A stretch of DNA of 64,000 bases from an uncultured Jannaschia sp. GTDB taxonomy: Bacteria; Pseudomonadota; Alphaproteobacteria; Rhodobacterales; Rhodobacteraceae. The stretch spans positions 310,001-374,000 of the forward strand of contig NZ_CANLTR010000001.1 of the NCBI RefSeq assembly GCF_947494055.1, given 5' to 3'. Shown one piece after another: positions 25,846-35,428 of the stretch. The stretch's first letter is position 1, and the number at the start of each line of letters is the position of its first letter. The notes below the pieces were generated by a model. The model was given only the letters and a program-made list of their open reading frames with translations, ran no database searches and was not told the origin of the DNA. A program made the position numbers and the translations under genes.

Positions 25846-26838
25846 ATGCCCGACGACGTCACCCTCAACCCGCTCGAGCGGCTCAGCGCGCGCCTCGCCG
25901 ACGACCTGACCTGCGTGGACGGGCTGATCCGGACGCGGATGGCGTCCGAGAACGCACCCCGCATTCCGGAGGTCACGGCTCATCTGGTCGGGGCGGGGGG
26001 CAAGCGGGTGCGACCGCTCCTGACGGTCGCCGCGGCCCGGCTCTGCGGCTACGGTGGCGCCGATCACGTCAAGCTCGCCGCGACGGTCGAGTTCATCCAC
26101 ACGGCGACGCTCCTGCATGACGACGTGGTCGACGAAAGCGCGCAGCGCCGGGGACGGCCGACCGCGAACCTGCTCTGGGACAACCAGTCGAGCGTGCTCG
26201 TCGGCGACTACCTCTTCGCGCGCAGCTTCCAGCTCATGGTCGAGACCGGCAGCCTGCGCGTCCTCGACATCCTCTCCGGCGCGGCGGCCACGATCGCGGA
26301 GGGCGAGGTGCTGCAACTGACCGCGGCGCGCAACCTCGCGACGAGCGAGGCGACGTATCTCAAGGTCGTACGCGGCAAGACCGCCGCCCTGTTCGAGGCC
26401 GCCTGCGAGGTCGGCGGCGTCTTGGCCGGCGCGCCGGAGGCGCAGGTCCGGGCCCTGGCGACCTATGGCGACGCGCTCGGCATCGCGTTCCAGCTTGTCG
26501 ACGACTGGCTCGATTACGGCGGCGCCGGCGACGCGACCGGCAAGAATCTCGGTGACGATTTCCGCGAGGGCAAGCTCACATTGCCCGTCATCCGTGCCCT
26601 GCCGATGGCCGACGACGCGGAGCGCATCTTCTGGCGCGACGCGATCGAGCGTGGCCGGTCGGAGGATTTCGCCCGCGCCCAAGCCATCGTCACGGCGCAC
26701 GGGACGCTGGAGGCGACGCGGCGGGAAGCGCTGGCCTGGCGGGACCGCGCCAGGGACGCGCTCGGGGCGCTGCCGGACAACGAATTGCGCGCGATGATGG
26801 CCGATCTGGCCGATTTCGTCGTCGAGCGGGCGAGCTGA
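25846..26838 (+). CDS. All-trans polyprenyl diphosphate synthase
   Basis: 330 residues. First Asp-rich motif LLHDDVVDES and second FQLVDDWLDYGG, plus GGKRVRPLL (IPP-binding) and TGKNLGDDFREGK. Elongates isoprenyl diphosphate with IPP to make the ubiquinone side chain; in Rhodobacterales usually decaprenyl (C50), but chain length cannot be read surely. ATG 25846 has GGAGG upstream. Convergent with ispE 4 bp away. Confidence 0.93.
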   Translation: MPDDVTLNPLERLSARLADDLTCVDGLIRTRMASENAPRIPEVTAHLVGAGGKRVRPLLTVAAARLCGYGGADHVKLAATVEFIHTATLLHDDVVDESAQRRGRPTANLLWDNQSSVLVGDYLFARSFQLMVETGSLRVLDILSGAAATIAEGEVLQLTAARNLATSEATYLKVVRGKTAALFEAACEVGGVLAGAPEAQVRALATYGDALGIAFQLVDDWLDYGGAGDATGKNLGDDFREGKLTLPVIRALPMADDAERIFWRDAIERGRSEDFARAQAIVTAHGTLEATRREALAWRDRARDALGALPDNELRAMMADLADFVVERAS

Positions 26839-26842
26839 CGCG

Positions 26843-27637
26843 TCAGCGCAGCGTGCAGGGCCGCACCCACCACCCGTCCCGCCGCAACCTGGCCGCGGCT
26901 TCGTTCGCGGCGACCTGCGTCGGGTAGAGCCCGAAACAGGTCGCGCCGGACCCGGACATCCGCGTCACCCGCGCGCCGGTTTGCCGGATCGTACCGAGAA
27001 CATCGCCGATCCCGGGGGCAAGTGTGATCGCGGCATCCTGCAGGTCGTTCCTGCGTGCCCCGAGCCAGTCCAGCGCAGCGTTCGGCGTCGCGAAGGGCGG
27101 CAACTCTCCCTGCCCCGCATTCGCCACCCGGTCGAGCGCGCGAAACACCGAGGGCGTCGGAACCGCCAACCCGGGATTGACCAGCACCGCCGGCAGTGGC
27201 GGCAGATCAACCCGCACGACGTCCTCGCCGACCCCGCGCATCCGTGCAGCGCGTCCCATCGTGCAGACCGGGACATCCGCCCCGAGTGACAGGAGTTCGG
27301 CGGTCGAGAGCCTGGCCCCGGCCAGCGAAAGAACGGTCGCCGCGTCCGACGAGCCGCCGCCGAGTCCGGCCGGATGCGGCAAGCGCTTCTCGAGCGTCAC
27401 CGCGCGCCGGAGGTTGGCCAGTCGCAAGGCGCGGCAAATCAGGTTGGACTCGTCGGCCGGCACGCCTTCGGCGAACGGACCGATGACGTCGAGCCCGTCG
27501 CCCGGCGCCACCATGACGACGTCACCGAAATCCGCGAAGGCCACGAGGCTGTCGAGCAGATGATAGCCGTCGGCGCGGCGTCCGGTGACGTGAAGCGTCA
27601 GGTTGACCTTCGCGGGCGCGAGCCCCCGGACCGCCAC
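26843..27637 (-). CDS. ispE: 4-diphosphocytidyl-2-C-methyl-D-erythritol kinase
   Basis: 264 residues, GHMP kinase. PAKVNLTLHVTGRRADGYH at the N-terminus and the ATP loop PAGLGGGSSDAATVL are diagnostic for IspE, the fourth step of the MEP isoprenoid pathway, which fits a polyprenyl synthase neighbour. It begins with GTG at 27637, 1 bp after the stop of the TPR gene, so the two are probably coupled. C-terminal MSGSGATCFGLY block present. Confidence 0.95.
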   Translation of the reverse strand: MAVRGLAPAKVNLTLHVTGRRADGYHLLDSLVAFADFGDVVMVAPGDGLDVIGPFAEGVPADESNLICRALRLANLRRAVTLEKRLPHPAGLGGGSSDAATVLSLAGARLSTAELLSLGADVPVCTMGRAARMRGVGEDVVRVDLPPLPAVLVNPGLAVPTPSVFRALDRVANAGQGELPPFATPNAALDWLGARRNDLQDAAITLAPGIGDVLGTIRQTGARVTRMSGSGATCFGLYPTQVAANEAAARLRRDGWWVRPCTLR

Positions 27638-27638
27638 G

Positions 27639-29321
27639 TCAATCCCGCGCGGCCTCGACGGCGCCCGACTGGGCCTCCTTTTCGAGAACCTGGTCCAGGC
27701 CGACCTCCAGCTTGCGCCTGATGCGGTCGAGATCCTCCTCGGGATCGAGGCTCAGGGCGCGGCGCCACTGGAACTCCGCCTCCCGCGTCCGACCGACGAC
27801 CCAGAGCACGTCGCCCAAGTGGTCGTTGATCAGCGGATCGAGCGGTTCCAGCATGACGGCGCGTTCCATCGGCTCCACAGCCTCCTCGAACCGGTCGAGC
27901 CGATAGAGGGCCCAACCGAGCGAGTCGGTGATGTAGCCATCGTTCGGCTGCGCCTCGACCGCCCGTTCGATCAAGTCCAGCGCCTCGTCGAGATCGGTGC
28001 GCTGCTCCACCAGCCCGTAGCCCAGATAGTTGAGCACGTTCGGCTGCTCCGGGCTGAGTTCCAGCGCGCGCCGGAAATCGGTCTCCGCCGGATCCCAATC
28101 CCCCAGTTCCTGATGGGCCGTGCCGCGCGCGAAGAACCAGAACCAGTTCTCCGAGGCGTCGCCACCGTCGAGTTCAATGGCCCGGTCGTAGGCCGCGACG
28201 GCGTCGGCGGGCCGATCGACGCGCCGGAGCGCATCGGCATAGGCCGACCAGACCTCCTTGCGATCCGCGTTCGACCGCGACAGCGCCCGCAGCGCCTCGA
28301 TCGCCGCATCCTCCTGATCGGACGCGAGTAGGACGTCGGCCCGCGCGATCTCGGCCCCGAAGAAGGCCGGATCGTCGCGCGACACCTCGGTCAGGACCGA
28401 CGCGGCCAGATCGTGCTGGGCCTGACTCTCGAGCAGTTCCGCCGTCAGGATCAACGCGTCGGATTCGTCGGGCCGAAGCGTCGTGGCGGCCCGGGCGTTG
28501 AGAAGCGTGAAGGTCGTCGAGGATTCGTCCGCCAGCAGGAGCGCGAGCGTGAAATACGCCTCCGCAAGTCCGTCCCGCGGCGAGGTGACGACGTCATAGG
28601 CCACGTCCTCCCCCGCCTCTATCCGCGCCTGCAGATCCTGCAGGACCGGGGCGTTCGCCGCGTCGTTCGCCTGGCGCAGAAGGTCGAGCGCGTCGGCCTC
28701 CCGGTCGAGCTTCATCAGGATCTGCGCATGCGCCTCGACGACCCGCACGTTTGCGGGCAACGGCCCATGTGCCCGCCCGGACAGGATCTCGTCGGCGCCC
28801 TCGAAATCGCCGGCCATCGCCAGCGCGTAGGCCTTCTGTATCCAGGCGAAGGGCGCGAAGCTCTCGGTCTCGGCCAGCGTGTCGAACTGCGCCAGACCGT
28901 CGGTCGTCTCGCCCGCCGCGATCGCGACCCAGGCGCTCAGGAGTCCGTCGAGCAGAGCGCCCCCGACGCCTTCCTCCTGACCGAGTAGCGCCCGCGCATC
29001 CTCGTAGCGCGCATCCACGAGGGCCTGTACCAGCTTCGCGCCGGACGCGAACTGGCTGCGCTGGCCCAGCGCCTCGAGATCGTCGGCGATCTCGGCGGCC
29101 GCTTCGAACCTGCCGAGCACGGAGTTGATGATGATCGCGTTCTCCAGCGCCTGCGCGTTGCTGTCGTCGCGCCGGATCAGCTGTGCGTAATACTCGCTCG
29201 CCGCGACATAGTCGTTCGAGAAGCCGGCGATCCGCGCGGCGAGATACGGCCCGGCCACGCCCTGCGCCTGTGCGCCGAACGGCCCCAGGATCGCGGCGGA
29301 CAGAAGAAGCGAACGAAGCAT
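27639..29321 (-). CDS. Exported tetratricopeptide-repeat protein
   Basis: 560 residues from ATG 29321 with a signal peptide (MLRSLLLSAAILGPFGAQAQG). The mature part is TPR repeats in at least two groups; the last ones, e.g. RALELSPEQPNVLNYLGYGLVEQ and DSLGWALYRLDRFEEA, are near-canonical. Such periplasmic TPR proteins serve as scaffolds in outer-membrane or cell-division processes; this one is unassigned. It runs directly into ispE, so the operon is TPR-ispE. The frame from 29456 is not the real start. Confidence 0.85.
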   Translation of the reverse strand: MLRSLLLSAAILGPFGAQAQGVAGPYLAARIAGFSNDYVAASEYYAQLIRRDDSNAQALENAIIINSVLGRFEAAAEIADDLEALGQRSQFASGAKLVQALVDARYEDARALLGQEEGVGGALLDGLLSAWVAIAAGETTDGLAQFDTLAETESFAPFAWIQKAYALAMAGDFEGADEILSGRAHGPLPANVRVVEAHAQILMKLDREADALDLLRQANDAANAPVLQDLQARIEAGEDVAYDVVTSPRDGLAEAYFTLALLLADESSTTFTLLNARAATTLRPDESDALILTAELLESQAQHDLAASVLTEVSRDDPAFFGAEIARADVLLASDQEDAAIEALRALSRSNADRKEVWSAYADALRRVDRPADAVAAYDRAIELDGGDASENWFWFFARGTAHQELGDWDPAETDFRRALELSPEQPNVLNYLGYGLVEQRTDLDEALDLIERAVEAQPNDGYITDSLGWALYRLDRFEEAVEPMERAVMLEPLDPLINDHLGDVLWVVGRTREAEFQWRRALSLDPEEDLDRIRRKLEVGLDQVLEKEAQSGAVEAARD

Positions 29322-29424
29322 GAGGCGAACTCCCTGAGCGGCCACGGCCGCGTTTGCATCGAAAGCTAGGTTCGCCCGCCGCCCGATGCAACGCATGCCA
29401 CGACGTTCGCGGCATGCGGCATCG

Positions 29425-31071
29425 TCACATGTTCGGGTAGTTCGGCCCGTCGCCACCCTGCGGCGGAGTCCAGACGATGTTCTGTGCCGGGTCCTTGATG
29501 TCGCAGGTCTTGCAGTGGACGCAGTTCTGGAAGTTGATCACGAACCGCGCGTCGTCCCCCTGGCCCACGAACTCATAGACCCCGGCCGGACAGTAGCGGC
29601 TGCTCGGCCCGGCATAGTTCTTGAGGTCGACCGCCACCGGCACGTCCGGGTCCTTCAGCTTCAGGTGCGGCGGCTGGCTTTCCTCGTGGTTGGTGAAGGA
29701 GAAGGCGACGTTGGTCAGCCGGTCGAAGCTCAGCTTGCCGTCGGGCTTCGGGTAGTCGATCGGCTTGTGCTTCGAGGCCGGCTCCGTGCTCTCGGCGTCG
29801 GATTTCCGGTGCTTGTTGGTATAGAAGGACCGGCCGACGAGGTTGTTCATCCACATCGACGCGCCGCCCACGGCCATGGAGGCCGCCAGCCCGTAATTCG
29901 ACCAGAGCGGCTTCACGTTGCGCACCCGCTTCAGGTCCTTGCCGATCGGGCCGGTGCGCACCTCGGTGTCGTAATCTTCCAGCACGTCGCCCGACCGGCC
30001 GGCGCCGATGGCCGCATGCGCCGCCTCCGCCGCGGCCTTGCCCGAGAGCATGGCGTTGTGATTGCCCTTGATGCGCGGCACGTTGACCATGCCGGCGGCA
30101 CAGCCGAGCAGGACGCCCCCGGGGAACGCGGTCTTCGGCAGTGATTGCCACCCGCCTTCCGAGATCGCCCGCGCCCCGTAAGCCACGCGCTTGCCGCCCT
30201 CCAGAAGCTCGGCCACCATCGGATGGTGCTTGAACTGCTGGAAGGACAGGTACGGGTTCACGTAGGGGTTCTTGTAGTTGAGGTGGACGACGAACCCGAC
30301 ATAGACCTGATTGTTGTCGAGGTGGTAGATGAACGAACCGCCGCCGGCGTTGCGGCCCAGCGGCCAGCCCATCGTGTGCACGACACGGCCCGCCTGGTGC
30401 TTCTCGGGGTCGATCTCCCAGATTTCCTTCATGCCGAGGCCGTATTTCTGCGGCTCCGCGTCGGCGTCGAGGCCGAAGCGGGCGATCACCTGCTTGGACA
30501 GCGATCCGCGCACGCCCTCCCCCAGCATCACGTACTTGCCGTGCAGCTCCATCCCCGGCTCGTAGCCCGTCCCGGGCGTGCCGTCCGAGGACTTGCCGAA
30601 CTCGCCGGCGACGACGCCCTTCACCCGGTCGCCGTCCCAGACCAGTTCGGTGCAGGACATGCCAGGAAAGATCTCGACGCCCAGTTCCTCCGCCTGCTCC
30701 GCCATCCAGCGGCAGACATTGCCCAGCGAGACGACGTAATTGCCGTGGTTGTTCATCAGGGGCGGCATGGCCACGTTCGGCACCCGGACCCGTCCCTCGT
30801 GACCCAGCACGTAGAAGTTGTCGGACGTCACCGGCACGTTCAGCGGCGCGCCCTTCGCCTTCCAGTCCGGGATCAGCGCGTCCAGCCCGACCGGGTCCAG
30901 CACCGCGCCCGACAGGATATGCGCGCCGACCTCCGAGCCCTTCTCGAGGACGACCACCGACAGATCCGCGTCGAGCTGCTTGAGCCGGATCGCCGCGGAC
31001 AGGCCGGCCGGTCCCGCGCCGACGATCACGACGTCGTATTCCATCGCTTCGCGTTCGATCTGCTCGGCCAT
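29425..31071 (-). CDS. Electron transfer flavoprotein-ubiquinone oxidoreductase
   Basis: 548 residues. FAD dinucleotide fold at the N-terminus (VVIVGAGPAGLSAAIRLKQL), ubiquinone-binding region with two amphipathic stretches, and a C-terminal 4Fe-4S segment with CPAGVYEF and NCVHCKTCDIKDPAQNI. Passes electrons from ETF (fatty acid, amino acid and dimethylglycine oxidation) to ubiquinone at the inner membrane. Start ATG 31071 (MAEQIEREAMEYDVVIVG). No etfAB in the window. Confidence 0.95.
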   Translation of the reverse strand: MAEQIEREAMEYDVVIVGAGPAGLSAAIRLKQLDADLSVVVLEKGSEVGAHILSGAVLDPVGLDALIPDWKAKGAPLNVPVTSDNFYVLGHEGRVRVPNVAMPPLMNNHGNYVVSLGNVCRWMAEQAEELGVEIFPGMSCTELVWDGDRVKGVVAGEFGKSSDGTPGTGYEPGMELHGKYVMLGEGVRGSLSKQVIARFGLDADAEPQKYGLGMKEIWEIDPEKHQAGRVVHTMGWPLGRNAGGGSFIYHLDNNQVYVGFVVHLNYKNPYVNPYLSFQQFKHHPMVAELLEGGKRVAYGARAISEGGWQSLPKTAFPGGVLLGCAAGMVNVPRIKGNHNAMLSGKAAAEAAHAAIGAGRSGDVLEDYDTEVRTGPIGKDLKRVRNVKPLWSNYGLAASMAVGGASMWMNNLVGRSFYTNKHRKSDAESTEPASKHKPIDYPKPDGKLSFDRLTNVAFSFTNHEESQPPHLKLKDPDVPVAVDLKNYAGPSSRYCPAGVYEFVGQGDDARFVINFQNCVHCKTCDIKDPAQNIVWTPPQGGDGPNYPNM

Positions 31072-31166
31072 CGCCCGTTCTCCCGTCCTTCGATCGGAAT
31101 GGGTATGGGGATCGCCCCGGCACGCGTCAATCGCGTCGCCACATCGTGTCGCGGGTGGCCAGCCGC

Positions 31167-31198
31167 TTCTTCTTGGCCGAAATACTCCCGCCGGAGGC
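31167..31198. repeat. TTCTTCTTGG intergenic repeat, copy B
   Basis: 32 bp with 31 of 32 positions like copy A (9536-9567), differing at one C. It lies in the divergent gap between ETF-QO and lysA, about 96 bp upstream of the ETF-QO start and 65 bp upstream of the six-codon frame before lysA. Confidence 0.75.
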
Positions 31199-31262
31199 GC
31201 CTGCCGTTCCAACCGGACCGGACATTGGCTATGGGACCGCGACCGCAGTACAGGAACCCGCC

Positions 31263-31283
31263 ATGCCCCGGACCGCAAGCTGA
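31263..31283 (+). promoter_or_regulatory. Possible six-residue leader frame before lysA
   Basis: ATG at 31263 with AGGAA six bases upstream encodes MPRTAS and ends in TGA at 31281-31283, overlapping the lysA ATG as TGATG. lysA itself has no ribosome site of its own, so it may be translated by coupling from this short frame. In many Rhodobacteraceae a small lipoprotein gene precedes lysA; this could be its remnant. Not proven to be translated. Confidence 0.4.
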
Positions 31284-32557
31284 TGGATCACTTTCTCTAC
31301 CGCGACGGCAGTCTTCACGCCGAGGACGTGCCGCTGACCGAGATCGCCGCCGCCGTTGGCACCCCGGTCTACGTCTATTCCGCCGCGACGCTCCTGCGGC
31401 ACTACCGGCTCTTCGACGAAGCGCTGGCCTGGGGGCCGCATCTCGTCTGCTACGCGGTGAAGGCGGCGAGCAACGTGGCGATCCTGAAGCTGCTCGGCGA
31501 TGCGGGGGCCGGCATGGATGTCGTCTCGGAGGGCGAATACCGCCGCGCGCGGGCGGCTGGCGTGCCGGGCGACCGCATCGTGTTCTCTGGCGTCGGCAAG
31601 ACCGAGGGCGAAATGCGCCATGTCCTCGCGGGCGGGGTGCGCCAGATCAACCTCGAGAGCGAGCCGGAGATGCGCCTGCTGTCGCGCGTGGCGGCGGAGA
31701 TGGGGGTCGAGGTCCCCGTGACCGTCCGCGTCAATCCGGACGTGGACGCGAAGACCCACGAGAAGATCGCGACCGGACGCTCCGAGAACAAGTTCGGCAT
31801 CCCCATCGCCCGCGCCCGCGAGGTCTATGCCGAGATCGACCGCCTGCCCGGCCTGCGCGTCGTCGGCATCGACGTCCATATCGGCAGCCAGCTCACCGAC
31901 CTCGACCCGTTCCGCCAGGCCTACCGCAAGGTCGCCCAGCTGACCGGCGCCCTGCGCGCGGACGGCCACGCCATCGAGCGGCTCGACCTCGGGGGCGGCC
32001 TCGGCATCCCCTACGCCCGCTCCAACCTCGCCCCGCCGGTGCCGCAGGAATACGGCGCCGTCATCCGGGAGGAGGTCGGCCATCTCGGCTGCGAGGTCGA
32101 GATCGAGCCGGGGCGCCTGATCGCGGGCAATGCCGGGCTGCTTCTGGCCTCGACGATCTACGTGAAGGAAGGCGAGGGGCGGGACTTCCTGATCCTTGAT
32201 GCGGCGATGAACGACCTGATCCGCCCGGCCATGTACGGCGCCCATCACGACATCGTGACGGTCGCCGAACCCGCAGCCGGGACGGAGACCCGGCCCTACG
32301 ACATCGTCGGTCCGGTCTGCGAGACGGGCGACACGTTCGCGAAGGCGCGCGAAATGCCGCAGATCAAGGCCCGCGACCTCGTCGCGTTCCGCAGCGCGGG
32401 GGCCTACGGTGCCGTAATGGCCAGCGAATACAACGCCCGCCCGCTCGTCCCCGAGGTTCTCGTTCAAGGCTCGGACTGGGCCGTGATCCGTCCGCGGCCG
32501 AGCTACGAGGAGATGATTTTGCGGGAGGCCATTCCCCAATGGCTCTCGGCCGGCTAG
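31283..32557 (+). CDS. lysA: Diaminopimelate decarboxylase
   Basis: 424 residues, fold type III PLP enzyme making L-lysine from meso-diaminopimelate. PLP lysine in CYAVKAASNVAIL, HIGSQL, GGGLGIPY, EPGRLIAGNAG and the substrate-site CETGD are all present. ATG 31283 overlaps the short leader stop. TIGR02302 follows 33 bp later, the standard Rhodobacteraceae order. Confidence 0.96.
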   Translation: MDHFLYRDGSLHAEDVPLTEIAAAVGTPVYVYSAATLLRHYRLFDEALAWGPHLVCYAVKAASNVAILKLLGDAGAGMDVVSEGEYRRARAAGVPGDRIVFSGVGKTEGEMRHVLAGGVRQINLESEPEMRLLSRVAAEMGVEVPVTVRVNPDVDAKTHEKIATGRSENKFGIPIARAREVYAEIDRLPGLRVVGIDVHIGSQLTDLDPFRQAYRKVAQLTGALRADGHAIERLDLGGGLGIPYARSNLAPPVPQEYGAVIREEVGHLGCEVEIEPGRLIAGNAGLLLASTIYVKEGEGRDFLILDAAMNDLIRPAMYGAHHDIVTVAEPAAGTETRPYDIVGPVCETGDTFAKAREMPQIKARDLVAFRSAGAYGAVMASEYNARPLVPEVLVQGSDWAVIRPRPSYEEMILREAIPQWLSAG

Positions 32558-32590
32558 GTTGCTGCAACGACCACCGGCGGAGGCTCACCC

Positions 32591-35170
32591 GTGGCCGAAG
32601 ACCTGCGACCCGTTCAGCGTCAGCTCCGACTGACCCGCCTCGGCCTCTGGGCCGAACGCATCACACATGCCTTCTGGCCGGCCTGGACGGCGGCGATCCT
32701 CGCGGCGGCGGTCTGGACCTCGGGGCTCGCACCGGATCTATGGGAGTTCAGCCTGATCGCGGCGCTGCTCTTAGCGGCGCTCGTCCTCGTGATCCTGGGT
32801 CTGCGCGGATTCCACGCGCCTACCTCCGAGGAGACGCGTGCCCGGCTCGACGCCACGCTGCCCGGCCGGCCGCTATCGACGCTCGCCGACCACATGGCGG
32901 TCGGCGGGTCCGATGCCGGCGCCTCCGCCGTGTGGTCCGCGCACCGGGCCCGGATGGCGGCGCGCCTTGCCGGCGCGAAGGCGGTCGCGCCCGATCTGCG
33001 CGTCGCGCGGCGCGACCCCTACGCGCTGCGCTACATGGCGGTTCTGTTCCTCGCCCTCGCGCTGAGCTTCGGCACCCTCTGGCGCGCGCCCGTCCTGCCC
33101 GACCTGCCCGGTGTCGGCCAGCAGGTCGCGACCGGACCGGCCTGGGAAGGCTGGCTCGAGCCGCCGCGCCATACCGGTCTGCCGACGCTTTACCTGAACG
33201 ACATCGACCCCGGAGAGGTTACCGTACCGGAGGGAACCCGCGTCACGCTGCGCCTTTACGGCGAAGCCGGCGCGCTCGCAGTGTCGGAGACCGTCTCCGG
33301 CCGCGACGTCACCCGACCGACCGAGCCATTGCAGGAGTTCACGGTCGCGCAGACGGGCACGCTCTCGATCGACGGGACGGATGACGCGCCGTTCTGGACA
33401 CTTGCCGCGACCCCGGACGCTCCGCCTGAAATCGCGCTCGATGGCGCGGCCGGGTTCGAGCATCCCGACATCACCACCCTGCCCTGGCGCGCGTCGGACG
33501 ATTACGGCGTGACCGGCGCAGAGCTGACGATCGCACTCGACCCCGACGCGCCCGATCTGGATTACGGGCTCGCCACCGAGCCGGAGCCGCGGGAGCCGCT
33601 GGCGCTCGAGATGTCGCTGCCCATCGCCGGCGACCGGACCGATTTCGCCGAGACGTTCCGCGCCGAGCTCACCAAGCATCCGCTGGCGGGACTGCCAGTC
33701 AAGATCACGCTGACGGCGCGCGACGGCGCCGAGCAGACCGGCGACGCGGTCGAGACCTTCGTTCTCCCCGCCCGGCCGTTCTACAGCCCCATCTCCGCCG
33801 CCCTGATCGAGCAGCGCCGCGACCTGCTCTGGTCGCGCGAGAACCGGACCCGCGCCGCACGCCTGCTACGCGCGATCACGTGGCAGGCCGACGGGTCCTG
33901 GGACAACCCGTCCGCCTATCTCATCGTCCGCATGGCGATCCGTCGCCTCGACCGCGGCGACCTGAGCGTCGAGACGCGCGACGAGATCGCGGAGATGCTG
34001 TGGCAGGCCGCAATCCGGATCGAGGAGAACTCCCTCGACTCCGCACGGGAACGTCTGGAGCAGGCACAGGAACGGCTGTCCGAGGCGATCCGGCAGGGCG
34101 CGAGCCCCGAGGAGATCGAGCGCCTGATGGCCGAGATGCGGCAGGCGATGGACGACTACACCCGTCAGCTCGCTCAGCAGGGGCAGCAGGGCCAGAGCCA
34201 GCAGCAGGCGCAGGGCGAGATGCAGGAAGTCACGCCCGACATGCTCGATCAGATGATGCAGCGCATCGAGGAGCTGATGCAGCAGGGCCGAACCGCCGAA
34301 GCGCAGGAGCTTCTTCGGCAGTTGCAGGAGATGATGGAGAACATGCAGGTCGCCGAGGGCCAGGGTCAGGGCGGCCAGGGGCAAGGTCAGGGCGAGCAGG
34401 CGATGGATCAGCTCCGTGACCAGTTGCGCGAGCAGCAGGACCTGTCGGACGAGGCCTTCCGCGATCTGCAGGAGCAGTTCGGCTCGAACGGCCAGCCGGG
34501 CCAGCAGGGTCAGGGTCAGCAACCGGGTCAGCCCGGCCAGGGTCAGCCCGGCCAGGGGCAACCGGGCCAAGGTCAGCCGGGCCAGGGTCAGCCGGGACAA
34601 GGACAGCCAGGCGATGGCCAGCGAGCCGAGGAGCCGGGCGCGAATGGCGGTCAGGGCGGCACGCCCGACGCCCGCTCGCTGGCCGAGCGGCAGCGCGCGC
34701 TCCGCGAAGGGCTGGAGACGTTGCGCGACGGCCTTCCCGGAGCGGGCACGGAAGCCGGCGACGCGGCGCGCGAGGCGCTCGGCCGAGCCGAGGGCGCGAT
34801 GGAGGATGCCGAACGCGATCTGGCCGACGGCAATCTCGGCGGCGCGCTCGACGACCAGGCACGGGCAATGGACGCGTTGCGCGACGGGATGCAGGAACTG
34901 GGCCGCGCGATGGCCGGGGAGCGGCAGGAAAACCCGGGCGAGGGCCGCGGTCAGGCCGGGATGCAGAACGGGCAGGCCATGGATCGCGATCCGCTCGGCC
35001 GGCAATCCGGCGAGGGCGGACAGTTCGGCACCGACGAGAACTTCCTGAACGGCCCCGACGCCGCCCGGCGCGCGCAGGACCTGATGGACGAGATCCGGCG
35101 CCGCTCCGGCGAACGCGAACGCCCGCAGGTGGAGCTGGACTACCTACGCCGACTGCTCGAGCGGTTCTGA
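32591..35170 (+). CDS. TIGR02302/DUF4175 family membrane protein
   Basis: 859 residues. Three membrane helices near the N-terminus (about 30-50, 54-74 and 150-165), a central region predicted periplasmic, a Gln-rich middle (residues about 505-620, QQGQQGQSQQQAQGEM...), a GQPGQ repeat tract around residues 635-675, and a basic, low-complexity C-terminus. This is the DUF4175/TIGR02302 family, always beside lysA in Rhodobacterales; function unknown. GTG start at 32591. Confidence 0.88.
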   Translation: MAEDLRPVQRQLRLTRLGLWAERITHAFWPAWTAAILAAAVWTSGLAPDLWEFSLIAALLLAALVLVILGLRGFHAPTSEETRARLDATLPGRPLSTLADHMAVGGSDAGASAVWSAHRARMAARLAGAKAVAPDLRVARRDPYALRYMAVLFLALALSFGTLWRAPVLPDLPGVGQQVATGPAWEGWLEPPRHTGLPTLYLNDIDPGEVTVPEGTRVTLRLYGEAGALAVSETVSGRDVTRPTEPLQEFTVAQTGTLSIDGTDDAPFWTLAATPDAPPEIALDGAAGFEHPDITTLPWRASDDYGVTGAELTIALDPDAPDLDYGLATEPEPREPLALEMSLPIAGDRTDFAETFRAELTKHPLAGLPVKITLTARDGAEQTGDAVETFVLPARPFYSPISAALIEQRRDLLWSRENRTRAARLLRAITWQADGSWDNPSAYLIVRMAIRRLDRGDLSVETRDEIAEMLWQAAIRIEENSLDSARERLEQAQERLSEAIRQGASPEEIERLMAEMRQAMDDYTRQLAQQGQQGQSQQQAQGEMQEVTPDMLDQMMQRIEELMQQGRTAEAQELLRQLQEMMENMQVAEGQGQGGQGQGQGEQAMDQLRDQLREQQDLSDEAFRDLQEQFGSNGQPGQQGQGQQPGQPGQGQPGQGQPGQGQPGQGQPGQGQPGDGQRAEEPGANGGQGGTPDARSLAERQRALREGLETLRDGLPGAGTEAGDAAREALGRAEGAMEDAERDLADGNLGGALDDQARAMDALRDGMQELGRAMAGERQENPGEGRGQAGMQNGQAMDRDPLGRQSGEGGQFGTDENFLNGPDAARRAQDLMDEIRRRSGERERPQVELDYLRRLLERF
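34491..34612 (+). repeat. In-frame GQPGQ tandem repeat
   Basis: About 120 bp of imperfect 15-base units such as CAGCCGGGCCAGGGT, coding for (GQPGQ)n in the TIGR02302 protein. Units vary at third positions, so the protein repeat is kept more exactly than the DNA. Confidence 0.85.
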
Positions 35171-35428
35171 GGCACCGGACGGGTCCGGAGTATTCTACAG
35201 GCGCAAAGCACAGGCGCACGTGACGCCGAGACGGCCGTGGCGATGCGTTGAGGGCCGGAGCGTTCATCGAAACCACCTCTCCGTGTTACAGCGCCTCAAG
35301 CCCGGTCGTGAGGCCGGACGCGCCCGACGGAAGCTCTCGTTTCTGGACGTGGTTGCACCGTCCGTCTCGTGCCGCAAAGGTGAGTCGGGCGCCCCCTCGA
35401 ACGCCCCGATTTTCAGAAGCTCCCGGGC

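Noticed and set aside
30145-32199. 684-codon plus-strand frame
   Set aside because: Antisense to ETF-QO and out of frame with lysA; no family likeness.
34491-34612. Repeat array resembling CRISPR-like spacing
   Set aside because: Short in-frame units coding for GQPGQ without spacers; it is a protein repeat.
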